A stretch of DNA of 64,000 bases. Source: Betaproteobacteria bacterium. Its GTDB lineage: Bacteria; Acidobacteriota; Terriglobia; Acidiferrales; UBA7541. Both the position numbers and the translations under genes were made by a program. This document shows, piece after piece, positions 7,122 to 15,481 of this stretch (positions within the stretch are counted from its first letter, which is position 1; each line of letters starts with the position of its first letter). The DNA is taken from NCBI GenBank assembly GCA_903970165.1, contig CAJCHZ010000047.1, forward strand, positions 62,001 through 126,000. Reading direction: 5' to 3'. The notes under the pieces were generated by a model. That model searched no databases. It was not told where the DNA came from and saw only the letters and a list, made by a program, of their open reading frames with translations.

Positions 7122-9626
7122 CTACTCATAGCGGAGGGCGATCATGGGATCGACTTTTGTGGCGCGTCGGGCTGGGATCCAGCAGGCGATGCAAGCTACC
7201 GCCAGAACGATTGCGGTGGTGGCCAGGAATGTCGCGGGATCGGTGGGCGTGACACCGTAAAGCTGGCTGGCGATTACGCGAGCCAGGGCGAAGGAGCCTG
7301 CGGCACCCAGGCCGACACCTATAGCAACCGGCATCAGGCCCTGGCGAATGACCATGCGGAGAACGTTGGCGGGAGACGCGCCTAACGCCATGCGGATGCC
7401 GATTTCCTGGATGCGGCGCGCAACAGAATAGGAGATGACGCCGTAAACGCCAACCAGCGCTAGCGCGAAACCGATTCCGGCGAAGACGATCAGCAAAACG
7501 CTGCGCAGCCGCTCGTTGCCGATGGATTCGGAAATCTTTCTGGACATCGTCATGATGTGCGTTACGGGTTGATCGGGATACGAGGCCCAGATTTGGCGAG
7601 AGATCGTGCTGGCGAGCGCATCAGGATCAGTGAGCGTGCGGACCATTAGGTGGATGGAGCCGTTGCCGCCCTGTAGCATCGGAAGGAAATAGGTTGGAGA
7701 GGGATGGGCGCGAACGCGGACCTCGCGCGCATCGGCGACTACGCCGACGATTTCATTCCAGACGGGCTTGCCTTTTTCGTCCTTGGATAAGCTGATCCGT
7801 TTTCCGAGAACGTCGAGAGTGCCCCAGTATTCGCGAGCCATCGCTTCGTTAACCATAACTACTGGTTGTGCCCCGCCGGCGTCGCGGTCGGTAAATTCTC
7901 TGCCGCGGACGAGTGGGATTCCTAAAATCTGAAAGTAGGAAGGAAAGATGTAGCGGGCGCCCGCGTGACGTTGTTCTTTCGACGTGAGAGGAATGGCGCC
8001 GTCGACTTGTAATCCGCTGTGCATCATGGTCATGCCTGTGAGGACGCCGTGGTCGGAGGCAGTGACGGCGGCGACGCCCGGCACTTGCTGGATTTTGTCG
8101 ACAATCTCTTTGAAGTGCGTAGCTTGTTGTTTTGCGAAGGCGTCAAAGTCGGCCTCGTTGTCGGGAACCTGAAACTGCTGCGGCAGATCGAAAGAAAGCA
8201 GGTGATCGGTGCGGAAGCCGGGATTTTGATGAAGCAAGCGCGAGACGGTGAGAGTCATCAGGGCGGAACCCACAAGTAAGATAAATGCGAGAGCGACTTC
8301 GACTGTGACGAGCGCCTCGCCGAGACGGGACTGGCGTGCGGAACGTGCGGCCCCCAGATTTGTACCGGCCCCTTCCTTGAGGGCCTCGTTCGGGTCCATC
8401 CGGGCGGCGCGGCGGGCGGGAACGAGGCCGAAGAGAATTCCCGCAACGAGAGAGGTCAGCAGCGAGAACCAGAGCAATGTGGAGTCGATGGAAATCTCGT
8501 TCAAACGGGGAGTGTCGGCGGGCGCGATGGCGCGGAAAAGGTCGATACCTTGCGCGGCCAAAATGATCCCGAGTACGCCGCCGACGAGGGCGAGCAAGCA
8601 ACTCTCGACGAGACCCTGACGAAGGAGACGTCCCGGCGACGCACCCAGCGCCGCGCGAAGGGCCATCTCCCGCTGGCGGCCAGAACCACGCGCGAGAAGC
8701 AGGCTTGCCAAATTTGCGCAGGCGATCAGGAGAACGAGCGTTGCGGCGCCAAGCAGAACGAAATAAGCACTTCGAGAGCCGGAGACGCGCTCTTCGAGGA
8801 TAGGCTGCGTGGAGAAACTGTAGCCGGCGCTAAGCTCGGGAACGTCTTTCATCGTGCGCTCGGCGATGGCACCAAGTTCGGCGCTGAGTTTTTCGATTTT
8901 TTGGCCGGGGCGGAGTTTGCCGAGAACCTGCAGCATGAAGTAGGTATGGTTCTGCCGATCGGCGGGTTTGAGGGAGAGCGGGAGCCATGCTTCGGTTTTC
9001 TCCGGGAAGTCGAAGCCGCCCGCGGCAACACCGACCACTGTGTACGTCTCCTTGTTGAGGGCGATCGTTTTTCCCAGAACGGAGGAGTCTGCTCCGAAGT
9101 GGCTGCGCCAGAGTGAATCGCTTAGAACAGCGACGTGGTCCTGGCCGGAACGGGTGTCTTCTTCGGTAAGCAGGCGGCCGAGTTGAGCCTTAGCGCCGAG
9201 TTCCTCGAAGAATCCATCGGAAACGTTGGCGAGGCTTAAAACTGCGGGCGAGCCTTTTTCCGTGAGCGTTTTCTCCGCGCCGGAATAGGCAGCCACCTGC
9301 TCGAGAGAAGAAGCTTGTGCGCGAATCTGCTGAAAGTCCAGCCAACTCGCGCCCATCGAGAACGTCGGAAACATGGCGGTGTGCACGTCGATTGAAACAA
9401 TGCGTGAGGAATCTTTGTAGGGAAGGGGGCGAAGTATGACGGCGTTGACGATACTAAAGATGGCGGTGTTCGCGCCGATGCCCAGCGCGAGCGTGATGAC
9501 CGCGGCGATCGTGAAACCGGGATTTTTGCGCAGCATGCGCGCGGCATATCGCAAATCCTGAAAAAGAGTTTCGAGGAGGTTTCCGCGGCGAGCTTCGCGA
9601 GTTTCCTGCTTGATGTCGGAATTCAT
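7122..9626 (-). CDS. ADOP-family MacB/FtsX-like permease, solitary
   Basis: An 834-aa inner-membrane protein from ATG 9626, preceded at a good distance by AGGAG. It has a first TM helix ([24 protein letters not shown]), a large MacB-type periplasmic core, an FtsX block of three helices, a second periplasmic core and a second FtsX block. It ends in the [10 protein letters not shown] tail typical of the family. Known members belong to a family expanded in Acidobacteriota that lacks a neighbouring ATPase. This copy also lacks the AEMESH...AGMS N-terminal prefix present in the three copies at the right end, and no PadR gene adjoins it. The transported substrate is unknown. Confidence 0.9.
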   Translation of the reverse strand: MNSDIKQETREARRGNLLETLFQDLRYAARMLRKNPGFTIAAVITLALGIGANTAIFSIVNAVILRPLPYKDSSRIVSIDVHTAMFPTFSMGASWLDFQQIRAQASSLEQVAAYSGAEKTLTEKGSPAVLSLANVSDGFFEELGAKAQLGRLLTEEDTRSGQDHVAVLSDSLWRSHFGADSSVLGKTIALNKETYTVVGVAAGGFDFPEKTEAWLPLSLKPADRQNHTYFMLQVLGKLRPGQKIEKLSAELGAIAERTMKDVPELSAGYSFSTQPILEERVSGSRSAYFVLLGAATLVLLIACANLASLLLARGSGRQREMALRAALGASPGRLLRQGLVESCLLALVGGVLGIILAAQGIDLFRAIAPADTPRLNEISIDSTLLWFSLLTSLVAGILFGLVPARRAARMDPNEALKEGAGTNLGAARSARQSRLGEALVTVEVALAFILLVGSALMTLTVSRLLHQNPGFRTDHLLSFDLPQQFQVPDNEADFDAFAKQQATHFKEIVDKIQQVPGVAAVTASDHGVLTGMTMMHSGLQVDGAIPLTSKEQRHAGARYIFPSYFQILGIPLVRGREFTDRDAGGAQPVVMVNEAMAREYWGTLDVLGKRISLSKDEKGKPVWNEIVGVVADAREVRVRAHPSPTYFLPMLQGGNGSIHLMVRTLTDPDALASTISRQIWASYPDQPVTHIMTMSRKISESIGNERLRSVLLIVFAGIGFALALVGVYGVISYSVARRIQEIGIRMALGASPANVLRMVIRQGLMPVAIGVGLGAAGSFALARVIASQLYGVTPTDPATFLATTAIVLAVACIACWIPARRATKVDPMIALRYE

Positions 9627-9829
9627 GAAGCGGCTCCTATTTAGGGTGCGCAGAGTCAAGCCTACGGCGTTGGAGTGCTTTTCCCAATAGACGAGTTCGC
9701 GTTCCAACTGTTTCCGGGGTCGCGGACATGGAAGACCGAGGCTGTAAAAGGCATGGCCGACGGGAGAATTCTCCAGTGTAAGATTCAAAATTACTTGGTA
9801 TTGTGGTATTGTACCCAGAGGAGTATTCC

Positions 9830-10327
9830 ATGGCAACGCCTACAAAAGTGCAGATTAAGGTTGCTGATGAGGTATGGATTGCCACTGCTCTACTGCATCG
9901 GGAGCAACCGGACAAAGCGGACTTCATGTTGGAAGAGATCGTGGAGCGAGCCCGGCGGGAAGCTCTGCATGAGACGCTGAGGCCTGGGGTGTACGTCCAT
10001 GTTGCCCAGCATTGCGTTGCGAATCGGCCTCCGAATCCGGGGCGCTACCGCATGCTTTATGAAACGTCAGAAGGGCGTCGGCGGCTCTTTCGGAAGGGTG
10101 ATACGTACAACTATTATCGAGAAGGTGCGAAGAGTACTCCTGAACCGCAAGACATGCCGGAGGGTTACGGGAACTTGCTGGGGTGGTATGCGGAGTGGTC
10201 TGAGGAAGCGGCGCGGAATCGTGCAAAAAACGATCCTTTGCTCGCCCTGGTAGGCTCCGGTAGACACATCTGGGCTGATGAACACGCCGATGCATATGTG
10301 CGGCGCTTGCGAGAAGACTGGGAATGA
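9830..10327 (+). CDS. Antitoxin candidate of a PIN-domain module
   Basis: A 165-aa soluble protein from ATG 9830, which has AGAGGAG seven bases upstream. The first 45 residues ([20 protein letters not shown] ... [14 protein letters not shown]) form a strand followed by helices, as expected for a DNA-binding or dimerisation part. The remainder, with [16 protein letters not shown] and [16 protein letters not shown], is not a domain I recognise. The stop overlaps the start of the PIN gene by four bases, which is the main reason to call it an antitoxin. It is about twice the length of usual VapB or AbrB antitoxins. Confidence 0.65.
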   Translation: MATPTKVQIKVADEVWIATALLHREQPDKADFMLEEIVERARREALHETLRPGVYVHVAQHCVANRPPNPGRYRMLYETSEGRRRLFRKGDTYNYYREGAKSTPEPQDMPEGYGNLLGWYAEWSEEAARNRAKNDPLLALVGSGRHIWADEHADAYVRRLREDWE

Positions 10328-10746
10328 GCCGGGTTTTTTGGGACACCAACGTTTACATCTACCTGCTTGAAGATTTCGAGCCGTGGTCGTCGACGGTAAA
10401 GAGGCTTCGGAACAGAATGCAAGAGAGAGGAGACCAGCTGGTCACATCCACGCTGACACTGGGAGAAATCCTGGTGAAGCCAACCGCAAAGGGCGATACA
10501 GAGATTTGCCGTAAATATGTCGAAGGCATAACAGCAGCGTCGCAGATAGTCCCGTTCGATATGGAAGCTGCCAAGCGATACGCTGTGCTCCGTTGTGACC
10601 GCTCACTTCGATCGCCAGACGCGATCCAGCTTGCGTGTGCCAGCGTCGCAGGCGTGGATTTGTTCGTCACCAACGATAGCCGCTTGCACGGAAAGCTGGT
10701 TGTGGGCATTCAATTCATTGTTTCACTGGACCGGGTGCCGATCTAG
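10324..10746 (+). CDS. PIN-domain protein, probable toxin
   Basis: A 140-aa PIN-fold RNase candidate. Catalytic acids are in FWDTNVYIYLLED (D7), LTLGEILVKP (Glu), SPDAIQLACA (Asp) and FVTNDSRL (Asp), the complete set for the family. ATG overlaps the upstream gene's TGA (ATGA), so production depends on the preceding putative antitoxin. Its sequence is unlike the VapC at 6379-6819, so the two modules are not recent duplicates. Confidence 0.82.
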   Translation: MSRVFWDTNVYIYLLEDFEPWSSTVKRLRNRMQERGDQLVTSTLTLGEILVKPTAKGDTEICRKYVEGITAASQIVPFDMEAAKRYAVLRCDRSLRSPDAIQLACASVAGVDLFVTNDSRLHGKLVVGIQFIVSLDRVPI

Positions 10747-10769
10747 ATTTATTGCGGCAGTTCCATCTG

Positions 10770-11231
10770 CTAGGCTGGGGTCAATTCAGCGATTAGTTCA
10801 ATTTCAACGCAGCAGCCGAGCGGAATTTGGGCGACGCCGAAGGCGCTTCGGGCGTGCAGGCCACTGTCGCCGAAGATTTGGCCGAGGAGTTCGGACGCGC
10901 CGTTGGCGACAAGATGTTGTTCTGTGAACTCCAGCGTGCTGTTAACGAGCACCAATAATTTGACGATGCGGGCGATTTTGTTGAGGTCTCCCGTGGCGGC
11001 GTGCATTGTAGCCATGAGGTCGATGGCAATGCTCCGAGCTGCTTCTTTTCCTTGCGCTGTCGTCAAACTGGCGCCGAGTTTGCCTGTCCAGGGCTTGCCG
11101 TCTTTCTTGGCGATGTGGCCGGAGACGAAAAGCAGGTTGCCGGTGCGAACAGAGAGTACGAAGGCGGCGGCCGGCGGAGCCACTTCCGGCAGAGTGATTT
11201 CGAGAGCGCGCAATTTTTCGTAGACGGACAT
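10770..11231 (-). CDS. ridA: RidA-family enamine/imine deaminase
   Basis: A 153-aa protein from ATG 11231, preceded by GGAGGAG; the open frame runs further upstream into the neighbour. It belongs to the YjgF/YER057c/UK114 family: the VSGHIAKKDG strand, the ARIVKLLVLVNST segment and the HARSAFGV loop with the conserved arginine (R128) that binds the substrate carboxylate. RidA proteins hydrolyse reactive 2-aminoacrylate and related imines released by PLP enzymes. It lies 28 bases after a threonine-dehydratase-like gene on the same strand, exactly the enzyme type that produces those imines. Confidence 0.9.
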   Translation of the reverse strand: MSVYEKLRALEITLPEVAPPAAAFVLSVRTGNLLFVSGHIAKKDGKPWTGKLGASLTTAQGKEAARSIAIDLMATMHAATGDLNKIARIVKLLVLVNSTLEFTEQHLVANGASELLGQIFGDSGLHARSAFGVAQIPLGCCVEIELIAELTPA

Positions 11232-11259
11232 GGTGTTCTCCTCCGATGGGCAAAGTGGA

Positions 11260-12258
11260 TCAGGAAGCGGCGGAAGTAATGGGGGTGCTTTCTCTCGGTT
11301 GGGTTCCGCGAAGACCGGCGGCGAAATCGACTGCGGCAGTGTTTCCGCCGCAAACGAGAATGCCAACGCGTTCGCCGGCTTGCGGTTTGTAACGGCCCGA
11401 CAAGATAGCCGCAAAAGCCGCTGCGCCGCCGGGTTCAGCGACGATGCGCAGGACTTGCCAGAGAGCTTGTTGGGCTTGTTGAATGGCTTCCTCGGTCACC
11501 AGGATTACGCTGTTCACATATTCTTGCGCGATCGGGAACATCAGGTTGCCAACGCGTTTGGGAGCCAGCGAGTCCGCCGCAATACCACCTGCGGGGCTAT
11601 CTACGGGATGTCCGGCTTCGAGGGCGTTGTGCAAGGTGGGAGCAGCCTCCGGCTCGACGCCAATAATCTTGACGCGGCCGCCGTACCACGCGGCTATGCC
11701 ACCGATGAGTCCACCGCCGCCCACGGCTACGAGAAGAGAATCGAGGTTTGGAGATTGCTGCTCGAACTCGATACCGACGGAACCCTGGCCGAGCAGAGTT
11801 TCGGGCTGATCGTAGGCGTGTACCTGCAGCGCGCCGGACTGGGCGGCCCAGGCTTCGCTGGCGGCCAGGGCTTCGACGTAGCGCTCCCCAGTGACTACCA
11901 GTTCGGCGCCATAGCCGCGGATGCGGCCGATTTTTTCGGCTGAGGCGACCGATGGCACGAAGATTTTTGCGGGGACGCCGAGCTTCATGGCGGCGAAGGC
12001 CACGGCGGCGCCGTGGTTGCCGCCCGAGGCAGCGACCACGCCGGCTGCCGGCGTTTTTCGCAGCAGCAAATTGGCGAAGGCACCGCGGGCTTTAAACGAG
12101 CCGGAATGCTGGAGCAGTTCAAGTTTGAAAAAGAGCGGCGCGGAACCCAGGCCAAAATCGGCGCGATCCCCTTCGAGGACCGGCGTGCGGCGAATGTGCG
12201 GGCGGATGACTCGCTCGGTTTCGGCGATGCGTTCTCGGTCGACTCGCGTGTCCGGCAT
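11260..12258 (-). CDS. PLP-dependent threonine/serine dehydratase-like enzyme
   Basis: A 332-aa fold-type II PLP enzyme without the C-terminal ACT regulatory domain of biosynthetic IlvA, so closer in size to catabolic threonine dehydratase or serine racemase. The PLP lysine is K56 in HSGSFKARGAF, the phosphate/carboxylate loop is SGGNHGAAVAF, and the glycine loop is GGGGLIGG. The expected reaction is dehydration of L-threonine (or serine) to 2-oxobutyrate (or pyruvate) plus ammonia through an imine intermediate. It is transcribed with ridA and divergently from an ArsR-type regulator 120 bases away. Exact substrate not deducible. Confidence 0.88.
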   Translation of the reverse strand: MPDTRVDRERIAETERVIRPHIRRTPVLEGDRADFGLGSAPLFFKLELLQHSGSFKARGAFANLLLRKTPAAGVVAASGGNHGAAVAFAAMKLGVPAKIFVPSVASAEKIGRIRGYGAELVVTGERYVEALAASEAWAAQSGALQVHAYDQPETLLGQGSVGIEFEQQSPNLDSLLVAVGGGGLIGGIAAWYGGRVKIIGVEPEAAPTLHNALEAGHPVDSPAGGIAADSLAPKRVGNLMFPIAQEYVNSVILVTEEAIQQAQQALWQVLRIVAEPGGAAAFAAILSGRYKPQAGERVGILVCGGNTAAVDFAAGLRGTQPRESTPITSAAS

Positions 12259-12378
12259 GGGGTGTTGATCCTGTTGCCGCGGGCTTACTTTCCCGGGAAA
12301 GGACGATTGGAACGAAACCGTTTTGCTGCGCCAGCGTTTCGTGTAGGATTATACTTAGGGAGTTGGCTAATTGTCTAT

Positions 12379-12681
12379 ATGAATCTGGAGCTTGCGTTTG
12401 CGGCGCTGTCCAGTTCGCGGCGGCTGCGAATTCTCGAATGGCTGAAGGATCCGCGGGGAAACTTTCCGCCTCAGGTGGATGGAGACCTGGTCAAAGACGG
12501 GGTTTGTGGAGTCTTCATCGCGAAGAAGTTGCGCGTAAGCCAGCCAACCGCCAGCGAACATCTTAAGATTTTGCAGCAGGCCGGACTGATTCGGGCGAAA
12601 CGCATCAAGCAATGGACCTTTTACCGGCGAGATGAAGCACAGATTCAAAAGCTCAAGCGTGTCATCTCCGCAAAAGTCTAG
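12379..12681 (+). CDS. ArsR-family winged-helix regulator
   Basis: A 100-aa DNA-binding protein. The winged helix is clear: LSSSRRLRILEWL as the first helix, VSQPTASEHLKILQQAGLI as helix-turn-helix, then the wing KRIKQWTFYRRDEAQI. Two cysteines at most are present and no CxC metal site is seen, so metal sensing is doubtful. ATG 12379 gives the standard length. It is divergent from the dehydratase/ridA pair, which is the likeliest target, and its last four bases overlap the convergent efflux gene. Confidence 0.85.
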   Translation: MNLELAFAALSSSRRLRILEWLKDPRGNFPPQVDGDLVKDGVCGVFIAKKLRVSQPTASEHLKILQQAGLIRAKRIKQWTFYRRDEAQIQKLKRVISAKV

Positions 12682-14159
12682 GGAGCGACGATGTCTTTCA
12701 GCTTGGGCTTAACCTGGACCGCTGCCAGGCTGGATGCATCCCAGCCGCCGCCAAGGTCTTTAACCAATAAGACGCTTGTTACCAGGCGTTGTCCCTGGAT
12801 CACGGCGGCCTCCTGCTCGTTGTTTAACAGGTTTTGCTGCGCCGTGACTACATCCAGGTAGCTCACGAGCCCGCCCCTGTAGCGGTCTTCGGATAGGTTG
12901 AGGGTACGGCGCGCGGCGTCCACCGCGAGTTGCTGCGTATCGCGCGCTTGCTGAAGGATGGTGAGGCCGGTGACGTCGTCCTGCACTTGCTGAAACGCCG
13001 TCAGCACCGACTGGCGATAGTTGGCCACGCTTGCGTCATAGCCGGATTTTGCATACTCGACCTGAGCGCGGCGGGCGCCGCCGGTGAAGATGCTCTCCGC
13101 AACGTTCGCACCCAGCGCCCAAAAGATGCTGGAGACGTTTGCCAGCTTGGCGATATCTCCGGCTTCCCAGCCGCCATTTCCAAATAGATTAAGCGAAGGA
13201 TAGTACGCGGCTTTCGCGACGCCGATTTGCGCGTTGGTGACCGCCATCTGGCGTTCGGCTTGCGCGATATCCGGGCGGCGTTCCAACAGATCCGAAGGCA
13301 GGCCCGCGTTCAGCGCCGGAGGTTCAGCCCTCAGCTCTTTGCTTGTAATGTGGAAATCCGGCGCCGGTTTGCCGACGAGCGCCGCGATGGCGTCTTCGGT
13401 CTGCTTTCGCTGCTGCAGCAGAAGCGTGGCTTGCGTGCGCGTGGTTTGCAGAAGAGTTTCTTCCTGCGCGACATCGAGGCCGGAAGCAACGCCGCCATCG
13501 TGGCGAGACTGCACAAGTTCCAGGCCGCGGCGCAAAGCGTCAACGGTGCGGTTCAAAATGCTCAGCTCGCTGTCGAGTTGCCGAAGGGTAAAGTAGTCGC
13601 CCGCGACCTCTGCGGTGATTACCAGCCGCACATTTTCGAGGTTAGCCGCGCTGGCTTGATAAGCGGCTTCGGCGGCTTCGATGGTGCGGCGGCGTTGCCC
13701 GAACAAATCCGCTTCATAGCTGACGGTGAAGGGGAGCGAGTAAGCATTTTGCGTGACGGTCTGCAGTGCCACAGTCGAGCCCTGCTGCGGCCGGTTTGCT
13801 GGATATCGCTGGCGAGAAGCGCCAGCACCGACCCCCAGAGTGGGGAAAATGGTAGCGACCTGAAGGGCCGTCGTGGCGCGCGCCTGACTGTAGTTTGCCA
13901 TGGCCGCCTGTAAAGTCTGATTTGCGTCCAGAGACTGTTTTTCGAGGGTGTTCAGGTCTTCGTCGTTAAAAACGCTCCACCATTCGCCTTTGGGTATGGC
14001 ATCTTTTGGTGCGCTCTCGCGCCAAGGTTCCTGCACATCCCATTTCGCGGGAACGGGCGCGGCGGGACGCTGGTAATTTGGGCCAACGGTGCAGCCGCCG
14101 AGAAGCAAAAGTGTGCCGGCCGCAAGCAGCAAAGACGGTGAAAGCTTTCTATCGGGCAT
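12678..14159 (-). CDS. RND efflux outer-membrane factor lipoprotein (NodT/OprM family)
   Basis: A 493-aa outer-membrane channel protein. Residues 1-23 are a lipoprotein signal with lipobox LLGGC, followed by VGPNYQRP, a near-invariant start of mature OprM/NodT proteins. Two outer-membrane efflux repeats with long alpha-helical hairpins follow (for example LEKQSLDANQTLQAAMANYSQA and LNLSEDRYRGGLVSYLDVV). The ATG shares a base with the adaptor stop (TAATG), giving translational coupling. It completes the tripartite pump encoded by the two preceding genes. Confidence 0.93.
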   Translation of the reverse strand: MPDRKLSPSLLLAAGTLLLLGGCTVGPNYQRPAAPVPAKWDVQEPWRESAPKDAIPKGEWWSVFNDEDLNTLEKQSLDANQTLQAAMANYSQARATTALQVATIFPTLGVGAGASRQRYPANRPQQGSTVALQTVTQNAYSLPFTVSYEADLFGQRRRTIEAAEAAYQASAANLENVRLVITAEVAGDYFTLRQLDSELSILNRTVDALRRGLELVQSRHDGGVASGLDVAQEETLLQTTRTQATLLLQQRKQTEDAIAALVGKPAPDFHITSKELRAEPPALNAGLPSDLLERRPDIAQAERQMAVTNAQIGVAKAAYYPSLNLFGNGGWEAGDIAKLANVSSIFWALGANVAESIFTGGARRAQVEYAKSGYDASVANYRQSVLTAFQQVQDDVTGLTILQQARDTQQLAVDAARRTLNLSEDRYRGGLVSYLDVVTAQQNLLNNEQEAAVIQGQRLVTSVLLVKDLGGGWDASSLAAVQVKPKLKDIVAP

Positions 14160-15445
14160 TACTGCTTTGCTCCGGACGCTCCGTTCGGAGACGGAGCAGG
14201 CGCCTGATGCTGCTGCGGCGCGGCACCGCCGGCACCGGGATTTGCCGGGGCAGGGGCGGCGACCTGCGCAACTTGTTTGACATGTACTTCCTGCCCCTCA
14301 TCGAGTGAGTCCGCAGGATTCACGACGATCCAGTCTGTGGCCTCAAGGCCCTGCAGGACTTCCAGCGAGGTGCCGTAGTCGCGTCCGATGGTCAATTGGT
14401 GGAGATGTATTTTGTTATTGGTATCTACCACGGCGGCGCGCAAACCTTCGGCGCGGAAAAGCAGAGCGTTTACCGGCACCTGCACCCGGGAAGCTGCGAC
14501 CTTCACCTGCAAGTGCACCTGAGCATAGCCGCCGGGAAAAAGCTGGCCGTTTCGGTTAGGAACGTCCACTTCCGTCAAAAGGGTTCTTGAATTAAGGTCA
14601 ATCGCTTCCGCAGTACGCACAACGGTGCCTTGAAAGCGTTGCCCGGGATACTGCGTCAGCTCGAGGCTTCCCCCGAGCCCGGTGCGAATCGCCGCGGCAT
14701 AATTTTCAGGCACGCTGACGTAAACGCGAATGGGATCCGTCTGGGCAAGTGTGAAGAGTTCCTGCTGCGAGCCGCCATTTCCCGCGTTGATCAGCGTGCC
14801 GATATCAATGTTGCGCCGGATGATGACGCCGTTGAACGGCGCATAAACATGTTTAAAGGACTCCAGATCCTCGAGGCGGCGGACATTGGCCTCGGACGAT
14901 TTCACGGTTGCAGCCTTCGCCTCGAAATCGCCTACCGCGTTGTCCACTTCCTGCTTGGAGACGCCATCCGTTTTGATCAGTTCCTGATAGCGGACCATCG
15001 TAATTTTGGACAGATTGGCGTTGGCCTGGGAAGTGTTCAAGTCGGCGCGGGCCTGTGAAAGCTGTTGATCGACTTCGGGCGTGTCAATGTCGGCCAGGAG
15101 TTCGCCTTTTTGAACCCGGGTTCCGATATCGTGATACCACTTCTGAAGGTAGCCGTTCGTGCGGGCATAGATAGGGGATTCCACGTATGCCTGCATGGTG
15201 CCGGGCAGCACGAGATCTTCCTGAGCGACTTCGGAGGTGGGATGCGTAACCGCGACAGTGGGAATAGCCAGTTGCTCGGTATTTTCCGCAAGGGCGTGAT
15301 ACTGCGCGCGGCGCTGGAACATCGTCAATACGCCCAAGATGACCAGCACTATGGCGGTGCCGAGCAGATACGTGAAAAGGCGGCTGCCTTTCTGTGGCGG
15401 TTGACCACCCTGCTGATGTTCTATCCTTGATTCGCCTTCCATCAT
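14159..15445 (-). CDS. RND efflux periplasmic adaptor (membrane fusion protein)
   Basis: About 428 aa from ATG 15445, with GGAG eight bases upstream; GTG 15454 is the alternative. A single N-terminal helix (YLLGTAIVLVILGVLTMF) anchors it. Lipoyl-like halves (YARTNGYLQKWYHDIGTRVQKGELL ... YAPFNGVIIRRNID) flank an alpha-hairpin. Beta-barrel and membrane-proximal domains follow, with a Gly/Pro/Ala-rich tail. It links the inner-membrane pump and the outer-membrane factor. The hairpin is short, as in hydrophobe/amphiphile pumps. Substrate unknown. Confidence 0.92.
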   Translation of the reverse strand: MMEGESRIEHQQGGQPPQKGSRLFTYLLGTAIVLVILGVLTMFQRRAQYHALAENTEQLAIPTVAVTHPTSEVAQEDLVLPGTMQAYVESPIYARTNGYLQKWYHDIGTRVQKGELLADIDTPEVDQQLSQARADLNTSQANANLSKITMVRYQELIKTDGVSKQEVDNAVGDFEAKAATVKSSEANVRRLEDLESFKHVYAPFNGVIIRRNIDIGTLINAGNGGSQQELFTLAQTDPIRVYVSVPENYAAAIRTGLGGSLELTQYPGQRFQGTVVRTAEAIDLNSRTLLTEVDVPNRNGQLFPGGYAQVHLQVKVAASRVQVPVNALLFRAEGLRAAVVDTNNKIHLHQLTIGRDYGTSLEVLQGLEATDWIVVNPADSLDEGQEVHVKQVAQVAAPAPANPGAGGAAPQQHQAPAPSPNGASGAKQ

Positions 15446-15481
15446 TTTTCCCACTCCGCTTTTTCCGTTGATCTAGTCCGT

